64,000 nt of DNA from Lachnoclostridium sp. Marseille-P6806 (GTDB taxonomy: Bacteria; Bacillota; Clostridia; Lachnospirales; Lachnospiraceae). Below the pieces are notes generated by a model. That model was not told the DNA's origin and did no database searches. It worked only from the letters and a program-made list of their open reading frames with translations. Within the stretch, counting starts at the first letter, position 1. Each line of letters starts with the position of its first letter. Shown in pieces: positions 35,369 through 45,195 of the stretch. The position numbers and the translations under genes are program-made. The DNA is taken from the NCBI RefSeq assembly GCF_900625025.1, contig NZ_LR130584.1, positions 1 to 64,000 on the forward strand. Reading direction: 5' to 3'.

Positions 35369-35583
35369 AATCAGAACCGTCGGATAAAGCGGCGGTTCAA
35401 ACTTTTCTGGTATAATGATGGCGTCAGGCCGGAGAGGCGGCTCCGCCCGCGATAACCCGAAATCCCGGCGCCTGCGATAACCCGGAATTCCGGCCAAAGG
35501 GAATTTTTGATATTGCTTTGTTGATTCAAAGAGGACAGCCACGATCACCGGCGCGCCGCGCGGCCGGATATGGAGGTGGACGC

Positions 35584-36657
35584 TTGCAGATCGAAAAGAT
35601 GCATGCCTTTATCATCAGAATCCTGTTTTACTGCATTATCCTCGGGCTGGCCTACGCCGTGCTGAAATACGCGCTGCCGCTCCTGATGCCCTTTCTGGTT
35701 GCATTTCTCATCGCCTTTATCCTGAAGCCCGTGATCAACCGGGTGACGCAGAGGACAAAACTGGGGCGCAAGCCCGTTTCGGTTTTGCTGCTCATTGCAT
35801 TTTATGTTCTGGCGGCCGCGCTCATCGCGGTGCTGGGTACGCGGCTCGTGATTTTCTTCCGCGATATTTTCTACGCGATGCCGCAGGTGTACGACACGGC
35901 TGTGGCCCCGGCGCTGAATTCGCTGCAGGACACACTGGAAAACTGGGTACTGGCCCTGAATCCCACGCTGACGGATGTTGTGGAAAGCACCGGCAACAAT
36001 CTGTCGTCCTCGCTGTCCTCCATGGTTACGGCGATTTCTGCGGGCGCCCTCAGCGCGGCGACGAATGTCGCCGGTTCCGTGCCGTCGTTCCTCATTAAGT
36101 TCATCATCACCATCGTCGCGTCGTTTTTCTTCGTTGCGGACTATTACACCATCACCTCTTTCCTTGCGCGGCAGCTGCCCCCGAAAGCACGGGACATGCT
36201 GTTCAAGGCAAAGGAAAAGGGCGTGGTCGTTATTTTCCAATTCGGCCGGGCCTACGCCATTTTGCTGAGCATTACTTTCGTAGAGCTTCTCATCGGCTTT
36301 TCGCTGCTGCGGGTGGATTACGCCCTGCTCATCGCGCTGCTCACCGCCATTCTCGATATCCTGCCTGTGGTCGGCACCGGCACGGTGCTCCTCCCGTGGG
36401 CGGCGGGCATGCTGATCCTCGGCAACTTCCCGCTGGGCATCGGGCTCCTCATTTTGTATGCCGTCATCACCGTCGTGCGCCAGACGCTTGAGCCGCGCGT
36501 GGTGGGCAAGCAGATCGGTCTGTATCCGCTGGTGACGCTGGTGTGCATGTTTGTCGGCACCTATCTGTTCGGCTTTGTCGGGCTGTTCGGCCTGCCCATC
36601 ATCGCCACGATTCTGGTGCAGCTCAACCGGAGCGGAGACATTCAGCTGTTCAAATGA
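35584..36657 (+). CDS. AI-2E/YtvI-family membrane transporter
   Basis: This 357-residue protein has about seven or eight transmembrane segments and the family features (LLMPFLVAFLIAFILKPVINRVT near residue 40, DILPVVGTGTVLLPWA near 260, PRVVGKQIGLYPLVTLVCMFVG near 305). YtvI is a sporulation-linked member; others transport ions or autoinducer-2. The start is TTG at 35584, seven bases after GGAGG, adding five residues before the first ATG. Confidence 0.85.
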   Translation: MQIEKMHAFIIRILFYCIILGLAYAVLKYALPLLMPFLVAFLIAFILKPVINRVTQRTKLGRKPVSVLLLIAFYVLAAALIAVLGTRLVIFFRDIFYAMPQVYDTAVAPALNSLQDTLENWVLALNPTLTDVVESTGNNLSSSLSSMVTAISAGALSAATNVAGSVPSFLIKFIITIVASFFFVADYYTITSFLARQLPPKARDMLFKAKEKGVVVIFQFGRAYAILLSITFVELLIGFSLLRVDYALLIALLTAILDILPVVGTGTVLLPWAAGMLILGNFPLGIGLLILYAVITVVRQTLEPRVVGKQIGLYPLVTLVCMFVGTYLFGFVGLFGLPIIATILVQLNRSGDIQLFK

Positions 36658-37125
36658 CTCTGCGCCGGTCGTAACAATCACCATGAATACCAGTCCGCAC
36701 ACCACGGTATCCTGTGCCGTTCAGCGTGTAGCCCATGACATTCGCTCTCTGCGGCGTAACCGGATTGCCGTTCTCATCGCGGAACTGATCCCACGCATGA
36801 AAACTCCTGTCCGGAACCCGATAGCGATAATAGGACTGCATCGCAATATAGTCGGAATTATCCAGCCGTACCGTATCGCCGGGCCCCAGCTTTGCCAGAA
36901 TCTCCTCGGGATGATCTGCACCGAAGCCAACTCCTCGTCAGGCCCCGGAAGAGGAGAAAGATACTGAAAAAAACGGCCCCTGAAATTCTCCTTTGCCGGA
37001 ATATAAAAGGAGAACTTACTAGACCGCCCTGTATCTGCAGTATAGTAAAAAGAGGCTTTGTACTCTGAATATAAATTGGCGCTTGAAGATAAATTTTGGC
37101 GGCCTTTGATCATGAGACAGATCAT
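36650..37125 (-). pseudogene. Unrecognised gene with a frameshift
   Basis: An ATG overlaps the AraC stop by four bases and opens a sensible frame (SEYKASFYYTADTGRSSKFSFYIP ... LSPLPGPDEELAS). Near 36910 this degenerates. Another frame continues sensibly (HPEEILAKLGPGDTVRLDNSDYIAMQSYYRYRVPDRSFHAWDQF...) and ends at 36650. Joined, they make about 157 residues. The start of the protein looks like the N-terminal part of a larger secreted-type esterase or sugar-binding fold without a signal peptide, but I cannot name it. It is also truncated. Confidence 0.5.
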
Positions 37126-38393
37126 TCCCGGGCCGGGTTTCTCCCTCTCCTCCGGCTCCGGTACTGTGCCGGCGTCATACCGACAAGCTCCCGGAAAATT
37201 CTTCCGAAATAATTCCGTGTGCCGAACTGAAGATCATCACTGATCTCCTGAATCCCTTTCCGGGTTGTGATCAGCTCGATCTTCGCATACTCGATGCGGG
37301 CCTTATTGATGTAGTCCGTCATCCGCATTCCGGTCTCTCTGTAAAATTTTTTTGTAAAATAATATCCCGAATAGCCCAGCTCCTGCGCAATCCTCTCGGC
37401 CGAAAGCGACTCCCTCAGATGAGCGCGGATATAATCGCAGCAGGCGCGGACCGTATCAGACACATTCGGATCGGATTTTGCCTCGCGGACGCCCCGGACA
37501 AAGCGTTCAATCATCTCTTCCGATTGCGGGATGAGATCGTTCATATTCCGGCATGCTTCAAATTTTGACACATATTCCCGCCGAAGATCCCGGGCGGCTC
37601 CGGCGGACATTCCCCCCTCCGCCGCAGCTCTTGTACAGAGCGCACAGAAGATCATCAGCGTATTCTTTCCATCCCGCAGAGGATCTCCCGTCTGCGAGAT
37701 CAGCTCCCCGCCAAGCGCTCCCGTCTCCTCCATCACCTGCATATAATCGGGATTCCCGTCGCGGATCGCTTTCAGGATCTGCTCCTCCGCGCGGCTCATC
37801 CTTTCGACATCAAGCTGCGAATACGCGGCAGGCCCAGAGGAATCATATTCCGAAGCCGGGTGCCGGATCTCTCCCTCATCCTGATACCGGTTCTGCTCCT
37901 CATCCTGATGGAATACCACTGCACCGGGCGACAGATGCTCCTCCGTCAGCATAAAATGCAGGGCGCTTCCCAGCCGCTCAATCTCGCCGACCGTCATCAC
38001 CGGAATCTCTTTGAAAATCCGGAACAGCGGGCTTTTGACCGAAACGGAAAGCGTCATCTCCCTGAGCCGCTCCTCCAGACTCTTCAAGGTCATCCGATTA
38101 TAACAGAGCGGGCCGAACGTGATGAGAAGCTCTCCCCCGCTTTCGAGCGGCGCTCTTTCCGCACACCAGAGAAGCCCCAGCGCATCGCTGAAGAGCTGCG
38201 GCTCTGAAAGCTCTTTCTTCTTTCGGATCTTGTCCAGAACGCCGAGCTGAAACAGAGGCAAAAGCTCTTTCTCGTTCGGGCTGGTGGAATAATAAAACTG
38301 TCCCTCCGTCCCGAAGCACCACGTCCCGATATTGGCGCACGAGAGCTCTCCCGCTATGAGCCGTATTCTTTCCTCAACCGGAACATACCCCAT
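37122..38393 (-). CDS. AraC-family transcriptional regulator
   Basis: The 423-residue protein has a long N-terminal sensor region of ~320 residues with no domain I recognise and a C-terminal AraC double helix-turn-helix (VRACCDYIRAHLRESLSAERIAQELGYSGYYFTKKFYRETGMRMTDYINKARIEYAKIEL ... GTRNYFGRIFRELVGMTPAQYRSRRR, about 320-418). It lies downstream of the GPH symporter gene, so it may control that sugar operon. Confidence 0.88.
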   Translation of the reverse strand: MGYVPVEERIRLIAGELSCANIGTWCFGTEGQFYYSTSPNEKELLPLFQLGVLDKIRKKKELSEPQLFSDALGLLWCAERAPLESGGELLITFGPLCYNRMTLKSLEERLREMTLSVSVKSPLFRIFKEIPVMTVGEIERLGSALHFMLTEEHLSPGAVVFHQDEEQNRYQDEGEIRHPASEYDSSGPAAYSQLDVERMSRAEEQILKAIRDGNPDYMQVMEETGALGGELISQTGDPLRDGKNTLMIFCALCTRAAAEGGMSAGAARDLRREYVSKFEACRNMNDLIPQSEEMIERFVRGVREAKSDPNVSDTVRACCDYIRAHLRESLSAERIAQELGYSGYYFTKKFYRETGMRMTDYINKARIEYAKIELITTRKGIQEISDDLQFGTRNYFGRIFRELVGMTPAQYRSRRRGRNPARE

Positions 38394-38467
38394 TCCTGTC
38401 CGTCGGCGCCGTGCCGTCCTCCTGATGGCCTCATTCTACCATACAGGAGCTTTCGCATACAGGAGAT

Positions 38468-39877
38468 TTACCGCTCTTCTGCGGTATCCGTTCCGTTCTG
38501 TGCGGCAATCGCGTCGCGTCTCTTCTGATTATCCGCACGAATCTCTTCGATCTGTCCGCCGAGCTTATATTGTCTGAGCGTCAGCGCAGTAAGAATGTAC
38601 AGGATCATCGGCACCAGAGAGAACAGCATGCGGATCATGATGACGGAGGATTCCGGAGTCGTCGCAGCATCGCCGGTGAAGCCGGATATCGCAAGGAGAA
38701 TCCCCAGAATGCCGGTTCCGGCAGCCGCACCGACCTTGCTTGCCAGTCCGGTGATTGAGCTCATGGTTCCCTCCATTCTGTGATTTCCCTGCCATTCATT
38801 GAAGTCGGCACACTCAATGATGACGAGTGCGATCAGCATACTTGCAGGAACGGTGCCGGCGCCGGTCAGAACAGCCGCAATCAGCAGGAGCACGATATGA
38901 GAGCCTGCAAAGAAGTTGAGGAGATAGCCCAGCGCAGAGATCAGAAAACCGGCCGTCATAAGCCGGATGGTTGAAAACTTCGCAATCAGCCGGGGAAACA
39001 GAAACGCCAGCGGAATCACGACAACGGTTGCCAGAGAGGCCACACCCATCAGGTCGACGTTTTTGACGATGTAGGTATAATAGTAAACGTTGACACCCAT
39101 GTTGCAGACAAAATTAAACACCAGATTCATGAGTGCAAGAATCAGAATATACCGGTTCGTTTTGACACAGGTGACGATATCCCTGAGCTTAAGCTGCTCC
39201 GTCTGACCGGCTTTCGCATCGACATCATATTTCTCCGGAACAAAGAGCATGCGCAGCAGTCCGATTGCCGCGAACGGTACGGCAAACATGGCGACCAGAG
39301 CGGACCATCCGGCCGCGCTGGTTGCAACCCTTGCCATAATCATCGGAAACGCAACGTTGAAAACAACCGCCACCAGCATCGTGACAACCGAGCCGTAGGA
39401 GGTGAGCTTCACAATCTGCTTGTCCTTGAATGCACGGACCATATAGGGCGTTCCGTTTGCATTGAGAAACGTGTAGCAGACCGCATTCGCAAGACAGTAC
39501 ATCGCGAAGATCCAGACCGCCTTTACCGTCTGGCTCCATCCGACCGGCGTGGAAAAGAGCAGCCACGTGCAGAGCCAGAAGCCGACAATAAACACCTCAT
39601 AGGGTCGGGCTTTCCCCCAGCGGGTCTTCGTCTTATCGACAAGAAAGCCGGCGACGGCATCCGTGATTCCGTCAACGACTTTGGAGGCCATCAGGAGCAC
39701 CGAAACCAGCGCCGGATTGACTTTCAGAGTATCCGTGCAGTAAATCATCAGGAAGCCATAGAGCAAAACAAGGATCGTCGTTGAGATCATCCTGCTCTGC
39801 CAGATCATCAGTTTTCCGAATCCGATTCTGCTTTCCGGATCCCGGACCTTTCCCCTTTTCTCTGCTGCCCTATCCAT
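38468..39877 (-). CDS. GPH-family (MelB-like) glycoside-cation symporter
   Basis: The 469-residue protein has twelve transmembrane segments and the MelB/GPH signature (LMASKVVDGITDAVAGFLVDKTKTRWGKARPYEVF, near 60-95). It imports a glycoside or glucuronide with a cation. The ATG at 39877 has GGAGGGG eight bases upstream; frame further upstream is rejected. It is at the end of the TetR-DUF4038-GH3 gene set, whose GH3 and DUF4038 enzymes would split the imported sugar. Confidence 0.9.
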   Translation of the reverse strand: MDRAAEKRGKVRDPESRIGFGKLMIWQSRMISTTILVLLYGFLMIYCTDTLKVNPALVSVLLMASKVVDGITDAVAGFLVDKTKTRWGKARPYEVFIVGFWLCTWLLFSTPVGWSQTVKAVWIFAMYCLANAVCYTFLNANGTPYMVRAFKDKQIVKLTSYGSVVTMLVAVVFNVAFPMIMARVATSAAGWSALVAMFAVPFAAIGLLRMLFVPEKYDVDAKAGQTEQLKLRDIVTCVKTNRYILILALMNLVFNFVCNMGVNVYYYTYIVKNVDLMGVASLATVVVIPLAFLFPRLIAKFSTIRLMTAGFLISALGYLLNFFAGSHIVLLLIAAVLTGAGTVPASMLIALVIIECADFNEWQGNHRMEGTMSSITGLASKVGAAAGTGILGILLAISGFTGDAATTPESSVIMIRMLFSLVPMILYILTALTLRQYKLGGQIEEIRADNQKRRDAIAAQNGTDTAEER

Positions 39878-40044
39878 TCCGTACCCCTCCATGGAAATCA
39901 TCTCCCCTGCGGCAGTCCCGCTCCCGGCGCCCATGTTCCGGGGATTTTCCCGAAGAACTGCCGCTGCTGCTGAAAGGATCATATCAATGGATGGTGTTTC
40001 CTCCTGCACAATCTTTCGTCATTTTTGATCTGATTTTGATCTTG

Positions 40045-40272
40045 TCATTGCAGGAACTCTTTCAGAAGCTCTGCATCCGCCTCCAGCTCACAGCACAGCT
40101 CTCCTCCCGGAATAAAGCCCTCACCGCCTGCCGCCGTCGCAAAAAGATACTGCGACAGGGTCGATTTCAGATTGAGCCGGTCTCCCTCCGCCGTCTGATA
40201 GAGAACCTCGCCTCTGCAGCGGGCAGCGGTCTTTATGAAGCGGATCAGATCCGCATTCTTTTTCAGCTTCAT
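40045..40272 (-). CDS. Small conserved-looking hypothetical protein
   Basis: The 75-residue protein (KLKKNADLIRFIKTAARCRGEVLYQTAEGDRLNLKSTLSQYLFA...) begins within the stop of the GH3 gene (ATGA overlap) and so is probably co-translated. It mixes helix and strand and has no membrane segment. I do not recognise a family. It may be a regulatory or stress-linked accessory of the operon. Confidence 0.7.
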   Translation of the reverse strand: MKLKKNADLIRFIKTAARCRGEVLYQTAEGDRLNLKSTLSQYLFATAAGGEGFIPGGELCCELEADAELLKEFLQ

Positions 40273-42791
40273 ACGCTTTCTTTCACCTCCGCCGCTGCAT
40301 AAAATTTCCGGTCCTTCCCTTGAATGTACTGATCGCCGGCGATGATAAAGGCGCCGCGCAGCGGGAGTTCATGGGAAGCTCCCCCGATAAGAACCTCAAT
40401 CCTGCCCTGCTCGATCTTCCAGCGCCCGCTTTCGTCAAGAAAGGCCGTCTGAGACGGTTCCACAGTGAATGTGACGGTCTTCTTCTCCCCCGGGCGAAGC
40501 TTCACGCGCACAAATCCGGCAAGCTCCATGACAGGCCTTGTCATCGACGCATAGACATCTTTCAGATACAGCTGGACGGTCTCCGTGCCGCTCCGACTTC
40601 CGGTGTTCTGCACATCACAGGAGATTCTGAGCTTTCCGGACGGCCCCACCGATACGGCATCGCATTCCGCATCTCCCACGTTCAGACCGCTGTATGCAAA
40701 CGTCGTATAGGACAGCCCCTGCCCAAAGAAATACCGCGGCAGATGCGACATATCGACATAGTTTTTGAAGCCGATGCTGCCGCCCTGATGCCATGCCGAG
40801 CCGCTCGGATGATTATAGTAGATCGGAATCTGTCCGGCGCTCCTTGCGCAGGTCACAGGCATCTTTCCCGACGGATTATTGACCCCGAGAAGCGTCTCCG
40901 TGATTGCCTGCGCTCCTTTTTCCGACGGGTTCCAGCACTCGAGGATCGCATCGAGATATTCGTCTGCGACATCGCTCGAAATCGGTCTTCCGTCAAAGTG
41001 AAGACCGATCATCGGTTTCCCCAGCTCGTGTGCTTTCAGAATAAACGCATCCTGTGCTGCCGGCAGGTTGATATCTGTCCCGTCCACACCCTCGCCCATG
41101 GACGCCACAGAGCACGATCCGTGCTTTCCGCCAAGCGTCACGAGAATCACATCGGCATCCCCGCAGACTCTCAGAGCCTCATCAAAGCCCGATTCATCCG
41201 CGCCGGCAATATAGTAGCCGTGAGCACAGCGTATCTCCGCTTCCGGCAGAGTCCTTGCAAGCTCCTCGCGCAGGCTGAGACAGTCCGGATGGATCCAGCG
41301 GAGGATTTCATCGAATTCCTCCGTCTCATCGCTCTGGATATCCGTCCCGGGCACATGAAGATACGTCTTTCCCTCCGTCGTTCCGGATTCTCCGACACCG
41401 GCCGTGGAGTTCGCCACGGCGTGCACCGCTTCCACCATGGACAGGTGTGTATAGCCGCCGAAGAACTGGCGGGCATTACCCCCATGCGGTCCGATGAGTG
41501 CGATCGCCAGTTTTTCTTTTCCGTTCTTTCTGAGCTCTGCCATCCGCTCAGAATCCAGCGGCAGCACACCGTTGTTTTTCAAAAGCACGATGGATTCCCT
41601 CGCAGACTGCAGAGAAACCTCATCGTTCTCCGGCCTGTCAAAGAGCTTTTTCAGACTTTCTGCATCCTGTGCATACGGATGCTCAAAGAGGCCCATACGG
41701 AACTTCGCTGCAAGGACATTCCGGACGGCGCGGTCCAGCGAGGCAAGCTCCGCGCAGGCTGTCCCGGTCTCCCGATGAAGTCTTTCCTCTGCTTCCAGCA
41801 CCTCCCGGAACTCCGCCTGACCGAACGCATCCCCATCCGGAAGCTCACAGTCCATCCCGGCGTTCAGGCATTTCAGTCCAGCCTGTGCTTTCGTCTCACC
41901 GACTCTCTGCACCTCGTGGACATTGCCGACCGCGCCGTAGTCCGAGACGACACAGCCGTCAAATCCCATCTCCTCGCGAAGCAGCCTTGTCAGAACTTTT
42001 TTCGACGCAGAATTCGGGATTCCGCTGACACAGTTATAGCTCGGCATGACCGCATGAAGATCCGCTTCTGCAATGGCCGCCTGAAAAGCCTTTCCGTAAA
42101 CCTCATCCAGCAGCGCATCCCCGATATCTACATTTGCGCCATGAATACCGCCCTGCGAATTATGAAAGCCCAAAAAATGCTTTGCACAGGCATCGGCGTG
42201 TCTTCCGTCTGTTCCTGTTTCCTGAATTCCATGGACATACGCGGCTCCGAGAGCCGCCCCGAGCGTCGGGTCCTCGCCATAGCTCTCTCCCTGCCGTCCC
42301 ATTCTGGAATCGCGGGAAACGTCAAGAACCGGCGCCAGAATCTGTGTGATGCCCGCCGCCAACTCCTCGCGCGCCACAATCCCGCCGATCTTCCTCTCGA
42401 GCTCCGGATCAAAAGAGGAGCCCCGGCCGATTCCGGACGGAAAGCTCGTCGCGCCGATGATGAACGGGCCGCACAAGCCCTCCATATGAAATACCGCCGG
42501 AATATGATGCGGACTTTGTTCCATGATTTTCTTCTGCGTATCTCTCTGGAACTTCACCACCTCTTCCAGAGAGTGAAGCTCGCGGACATGCAGCGTCGAA
42601 ACCTGACCGATGCCGTTTTCAAACAGCTTGGCATATGCCGCATCATCGATGCCGTGCTCTCCCCGCATCCTGTCCGTCAGACCCCAGATTCCGCGGATCT
42701 GGGCGATTTTTTCATCCAGCGTCAGCTCCTCCAGAAGTGCATCCGCCCTCTCTTTCGGTGATAACGCAGTATTTTTATATGCTTCGCTCAT
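40269..42791 (-). CDS. GH3 beta-glucosidase/xylosidase
   Basis: The 840-residue protein has a GH3 N-terminal TIM-barrel with the nucleophile in GCVVSDYGAV (near residue 285). A GH3 C-terminal domain (about 400-640) follows, then a fibronectin III-like domain (LKLRPGEKKTVTFTVEP region, near 770). No signal peptide, so it is intracellular. It hydrolyses terminal beta-glucosides or beta-xylosides. It lies between the DUF4038 hydrolase and the GPH transporter. Confidence 0.93.
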   Translation of the reverse strand: MSEAYKNTALSPKERADALLEELTLDEKIAQIRGIWGLTDRMRGEHGIDDAAYAKLFENGIGQVSTLHVRELHSLEEVVKFQRDTQKKIMEQSPHHIPAVFHMEGLCGPFIIGATSFPSGIGRGSSFDPELERKIGGIVAREELAAGITQILAPVLDVSRDSRMGRQGESYGEDPTLGAALGAAYVHGIQETGTDGRHADACAKHFLGFHNSQGGIHGANVDIGDALLDEVYGKAFQAAIAEADLHAVMPSYNCVSGIPNSASKKVLTRLLREEMGFDGCVVSDYGAVGNVHEVQRVGETKAQAGLKCLNAGMDCELPDGDAFGQAEFREVLEAEERLHRETGTACAELASLDRAVRNVLAAKFRMGLFEHPYAQDAESLKKLFDRPENDEVSLQSARESIVLLKNNGVLPLDSERMAELRKNGKEKLAIALIGPHGGNARQFFGGYTHLSMVEAVHAVANSTAGVGESGTTEGKTYLHVPGTDIQSDETEEFDEILRWIHPDCLSLREELARTLPEAEIRCAHGYYIAGADESGFDEALRVCGDADVILVTLGGKHGSCSVASMGEGVDGTDINLPAAQDAFILKAHELGKPMIGLHFDGRPISSDVADEYLDAILECWNPSEKGAQAITETLLGVNNPSGKMPVTCARSAGQIPIYYNHPSGSAWHQGGSIGFKNYVDMSHLPRYFFGQGLSYTTFAYSGLNVGDAECDAVSVGPSGKLRISCDVQNTGSRSGTETVQLYLKDVYASMTRPVMELAGFVRVKLRPGEKKTVTFTVEPSQTAFLDESGRWKIEQGRIEVLIGGASHELPLRGAFIIAGDQYIQGKDRKFYAAAEVKESV

Positions 42792-42845
42792 GGCATCTCT
42801 CCTCCGCGATGCCGACAGCCGCCGAATCGCCCGCCGGGACGATGG

Positions 42846-44423
42846 TCAGCAATCTGCATTCTGTTTTTCTTCCACCGCCAGAACCGCCATCCACGGCCTC
42901 GAGGGAAGCTCGACCCATATCGTTCCGCAGGCCCCGGTCTGCACCGTCTCGCGGGTCATATTCCATGTGTCGATCACATCGATCGTATATTTTTTATTCT
43001 CCGGCAGCTCCATCCGCGTCCTGCAGCTGCACAGAATATCGCAGTAGTGAAGAATGGCGGAATCATCCGCTGTTCTCCCGAAGCTCTCCGGTTCACATGC
43101 AAAGAAACGTTCTGCCTCTTCCCTCGGCATGCGGAGCGTCGATTTCATAAAGAAGCGCATATTCTCCGGAACGTTCTGCTCGCCCAGCACTTTTTCCACT
43201 TCTCCGCCCTGCACGCCGATAAACTGCGCCAGCTTCTGCAGGCCGGAAAGCTGCGGTTCCAGCGGCGCCGGCAGTGCTTCGATAATTCCGCGGAGAAACG
43301 CAATCCGCTCCGGGCTCCTGCCGGTGAGCTTTCCCCCTCTTGCCCACCACACAATTTCCGTTTCATCCGGGAAGAACGTCTCGCCGTGGGTGCAGGAGGC
43401 GCCGCGGACCATCGCCCGCCAGAATCTTGCGGTCATCTCCTCTCCGCTGATGGCGCCCCAGCTGTCCGGAAGATTTCCCTCATAGCAGCACTCATCGATG
43501 GAGACCGGCTTGCCGAATTTCTGCTGCATCTCGGGAATGCGGGAGAGCTGTTTTGTCTGCCATGACATATGTGAGATGTTTGCGCGCGACGCATCGTAGT
43601 ACATAAAGCAGTTGTGATTCGAGAGCAGATGGTGATAGGGGTCATGATCCGCGACAAACTGCTCGATCTCATGCCAGTCCTCCATGGACTTTGCCGGGCA
43701 GAGATCATATTCATTCGCAAGGCTCCACCACAGCTTCGGATACGCGGCAAAGCGGCGCAGCAGATAATCGAGATAGATCAGATTGTCCTTTTGCGGCATG
43801 GAGGAAAATCCCCAGCGGTCATACGGATGGAACAGAATCAGGTCGACCTCGATTCCGATCTCGAACAGCTGATTCAGCCGCTTCTCAAAGGCATCCCAGA
43901 ACGCAAAGCAGGGATGCGAGGGATCCCACCTGCCATCCTCTGTTTTCTCAAAGGCATAATACTTAGGCTCGTTGCTGTTATAGCTGTAATGCTTCGGAAA
44001 CACGCACATCCGAATCTTATTGAACGGCGCGGAGCGCAGCGTCTCTATCGTCTCGTCCATCAGCTCGTCGGACTGGTGGGCAAGCGCGTAGACAGTCGTA
44101 CCGAAGCCGTAATACGGCGTACTGTCCTCATAAAAGAAGTGAATACCCTGCGCGCGGACAATTCCGTGCTGCCCCGGCCTCGCAGGCGCGACCTCGACCG
44201 TGCCGCTTTCTTCCGCGAGCCCTCTGACCACATAGCGGTACTGCCCTGCCTCTTCCGGCAGAAAGCGCAGCTTACATTGTCCGTTTCCTGCATAAAAGCC
44301 TTTTACGGTGTGCGTCCTGCCATTTACGGTAAATTCTGCGGCAAGGTCGATCGCCGCCTCCGAGCCGTGTTCCGGCCGCGCCTCAAAAACCAGCTCCAGA
44401 GTCTCATACTGATACGCTTTCAT
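42846..44423 (-). CDS. DUF5060/DUF4038 glycoside hydrolase
   Basis: The 525-residue protein has an N-terminal immunoglobulin-like DUF5060 domain (ETLELVFEARPEH ... FTVNGRTHTVKGFYAG, residues 5-95). A TIM-barrel DUF4038 domain follows (GIHFFYEDSTPYYGFGTTVYAL ... LWWSLANEYDL, near 100-290), with a likely acid/base glutamate in LANEYDL and a nucleophile candidate in SIDECCYEG. A C-terminal beta domain (DUF5605-like) ends the protein. Related enzymes cut apiose or other decorated plant sugars. The ATG at 44423 has GGGAGG six bases upstream. It is cytoplasmic. Confidence 0.82.
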   Translation of the reverse strand: MKAYQYETLELVFEARPEHGSEAAIDLAAEFTVNGRTHTVKGFYAGNGQCKLRFLPEEAGQYRYVVRGLAEESGTVEVAPARPGQHGIVRAQGIHFFYEDSTPYYGFGTTVYALAHQSDELMDETIETLRSAPFNKIRMCVFPKHYSYNSNEPKYYAFEKTEDGRWDPSHPCFAFWDAFEKRLNQLFEIGIEVDLILFHPYDRWGFSSMPQKDNLIYLDYLLRRFAAYPKLWWSLANEYDLCPAKSMEDWHEIEQFVADHDPYHHLLSNHNCFMYYDASRANISHMSWQTKQLSRIPEMQQKFGKPVSIDECCYEGNLPDSWGAISGEEMTARFWRAMVRGASCTHGETFFPDETEIVWWARGGKLTGRSPERIAFLRGIIEALPAPLEPQLSGLQKLAQFIGVQGGEVEKVLGEQNVPENMRFFMKSTLRMPREEAERFFACEPESFGRTADDSAILHYCDILCSCRTRMELPENKKYTIDVIDTWNMTRETVQTGACGTIWVELPSRPWMAVLAVEEKQNADC

Positions 44424-44438
44424 AGAAAACCTCCCCAT

Positions 44439-45020
44439 TCACTCCCTGTTTTCCCGCGGCTCCCGCATGCTGCCTGCGGCCGCCCCGGTCATCCTCATGA
44501 TTTCCCCTGCGACGGCCGCGGGCTCCGTCTTCATCCCGCCGCCGAACCAGACGCTGACGGCGCCGGCCGTCCCCCCGGACAGATAGGCGTAATACATCTC
44601 CGTAAGCTCGCCGTTTTCCTGCGCGCCGGCGGGCCGCGGCAGTCTCTCTATCATCATGTCACGGCAGATTCTGCCGATTCTGTGCGCGAGAAAAGGATCT
44701 CCGTTTTCCGTGAACATGATAAGATACGGCGCGGCAAATTCCTTTGCCTGCATGAGCATCTCTGTGAGAACCGCTTCCACGCCGCGCTCATCGATCTTCC
44801 CCAGACTGTCCCGGATGTGGCGCAGCATTTCCCCCTCCGTCTTTTCCATCAGATCATACACGTCAGCGTAATGCTTATAGAACGTTGCGCGGTTGATCCC
44901 CGCCCGCACACAGATTTCCTTTACCGTGAGCTTTGAAAGCGGCTTTTCGTGCAGCAGCGCAATGAACGCCGCCCGGACTGCCTGCGTCGTATAGCGCACT
45001 CTTGCGTCATTCTGATTCAT
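44439..45020 (-). CDS. TetR/AcrR-family regulator
   Basis: The 193-residue protein has a TetR helix-turn-helix (KPLSKLTVKEICVRAGINRATFYKHYADVYDLMEKTE, residues 28-63) and a helical ligand domain. It is the first gene of the DUF4038-GH3 set and is divergent from a MATE exporter. A palindrome with a good promoter in the divergent gap suggests it represses the exporter and possibly its own operon. Confidence 0.9.
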   Translation of the reverse strand: MNQNDARVRYTTQAVRAAFIALLHEKPLSKLTVKEICVRAGINRATFYKHYADVYDLMEKTEGEMLRHIRDSLGKIDERGVEAVLTEMLMQAKEFAAPYLIMFTENGDPFLAHRIGRICRDMMIERLPRPAGAQENGELTEMYYAYLSGGTAGAVSVWFGGGMKTEPAAVAGEIMRMTGAAAGSMREPRENRE

Positions 45021-45121
45021 TGTCGTCCCCCGTTTCTGAATATTTTCTTACATAAACCACCGCTTAATCGTCATTTTTTCCCTTTCTGCCGCGTAAGTTT
45101 CATCTGCCGCCGTTTTGATGC

Positions 45122-45176
45122 TTGCGTATGCACTCACAGGTCCATTATAATCGGCTCACAGTTAATCGACAACTGT
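45122..45176 (+). promoter_or_regulatory. Promoter and candidate TetR operator of the MATE gene
   Basis: TTGCGT and TATAAT (45146-45151), separated by 18 bases, form a sigma-A-like promoter. Seven bases downstream ACAGTT-AATCGAC-AACTGT (45158-45176) is a perfect palindrome covering the expected transcript start, where a TetR repressor would block initiation. It is 19 bases before the MATE start. Confidence 0.55.
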
Positions 45177-45195
45177 TGTTTTTGAGGTGCAGAAC

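Noticed and set aside
35545..36705. A 386-codon frame opposite the YtvI-like gene
   Set aside because: Its sequence is full of glutamine, histidine and arginine with no hydrophobic core or ribosome site, as expected opposite a GC-rich membrane protein.
40320..42761. An 813-codon frame opposite the GH3 gene
   Set aside because: Long antisense frames are common in GC-rich genes; it lacks motifs and the GH3 frame is fully conserved in its motifs.
43614..44936. A 440-codon plus-strand frame crossing the DUF4038 and TetR genes
   Set aside because: It spans two well-supported genes on the other strand and has no domain.
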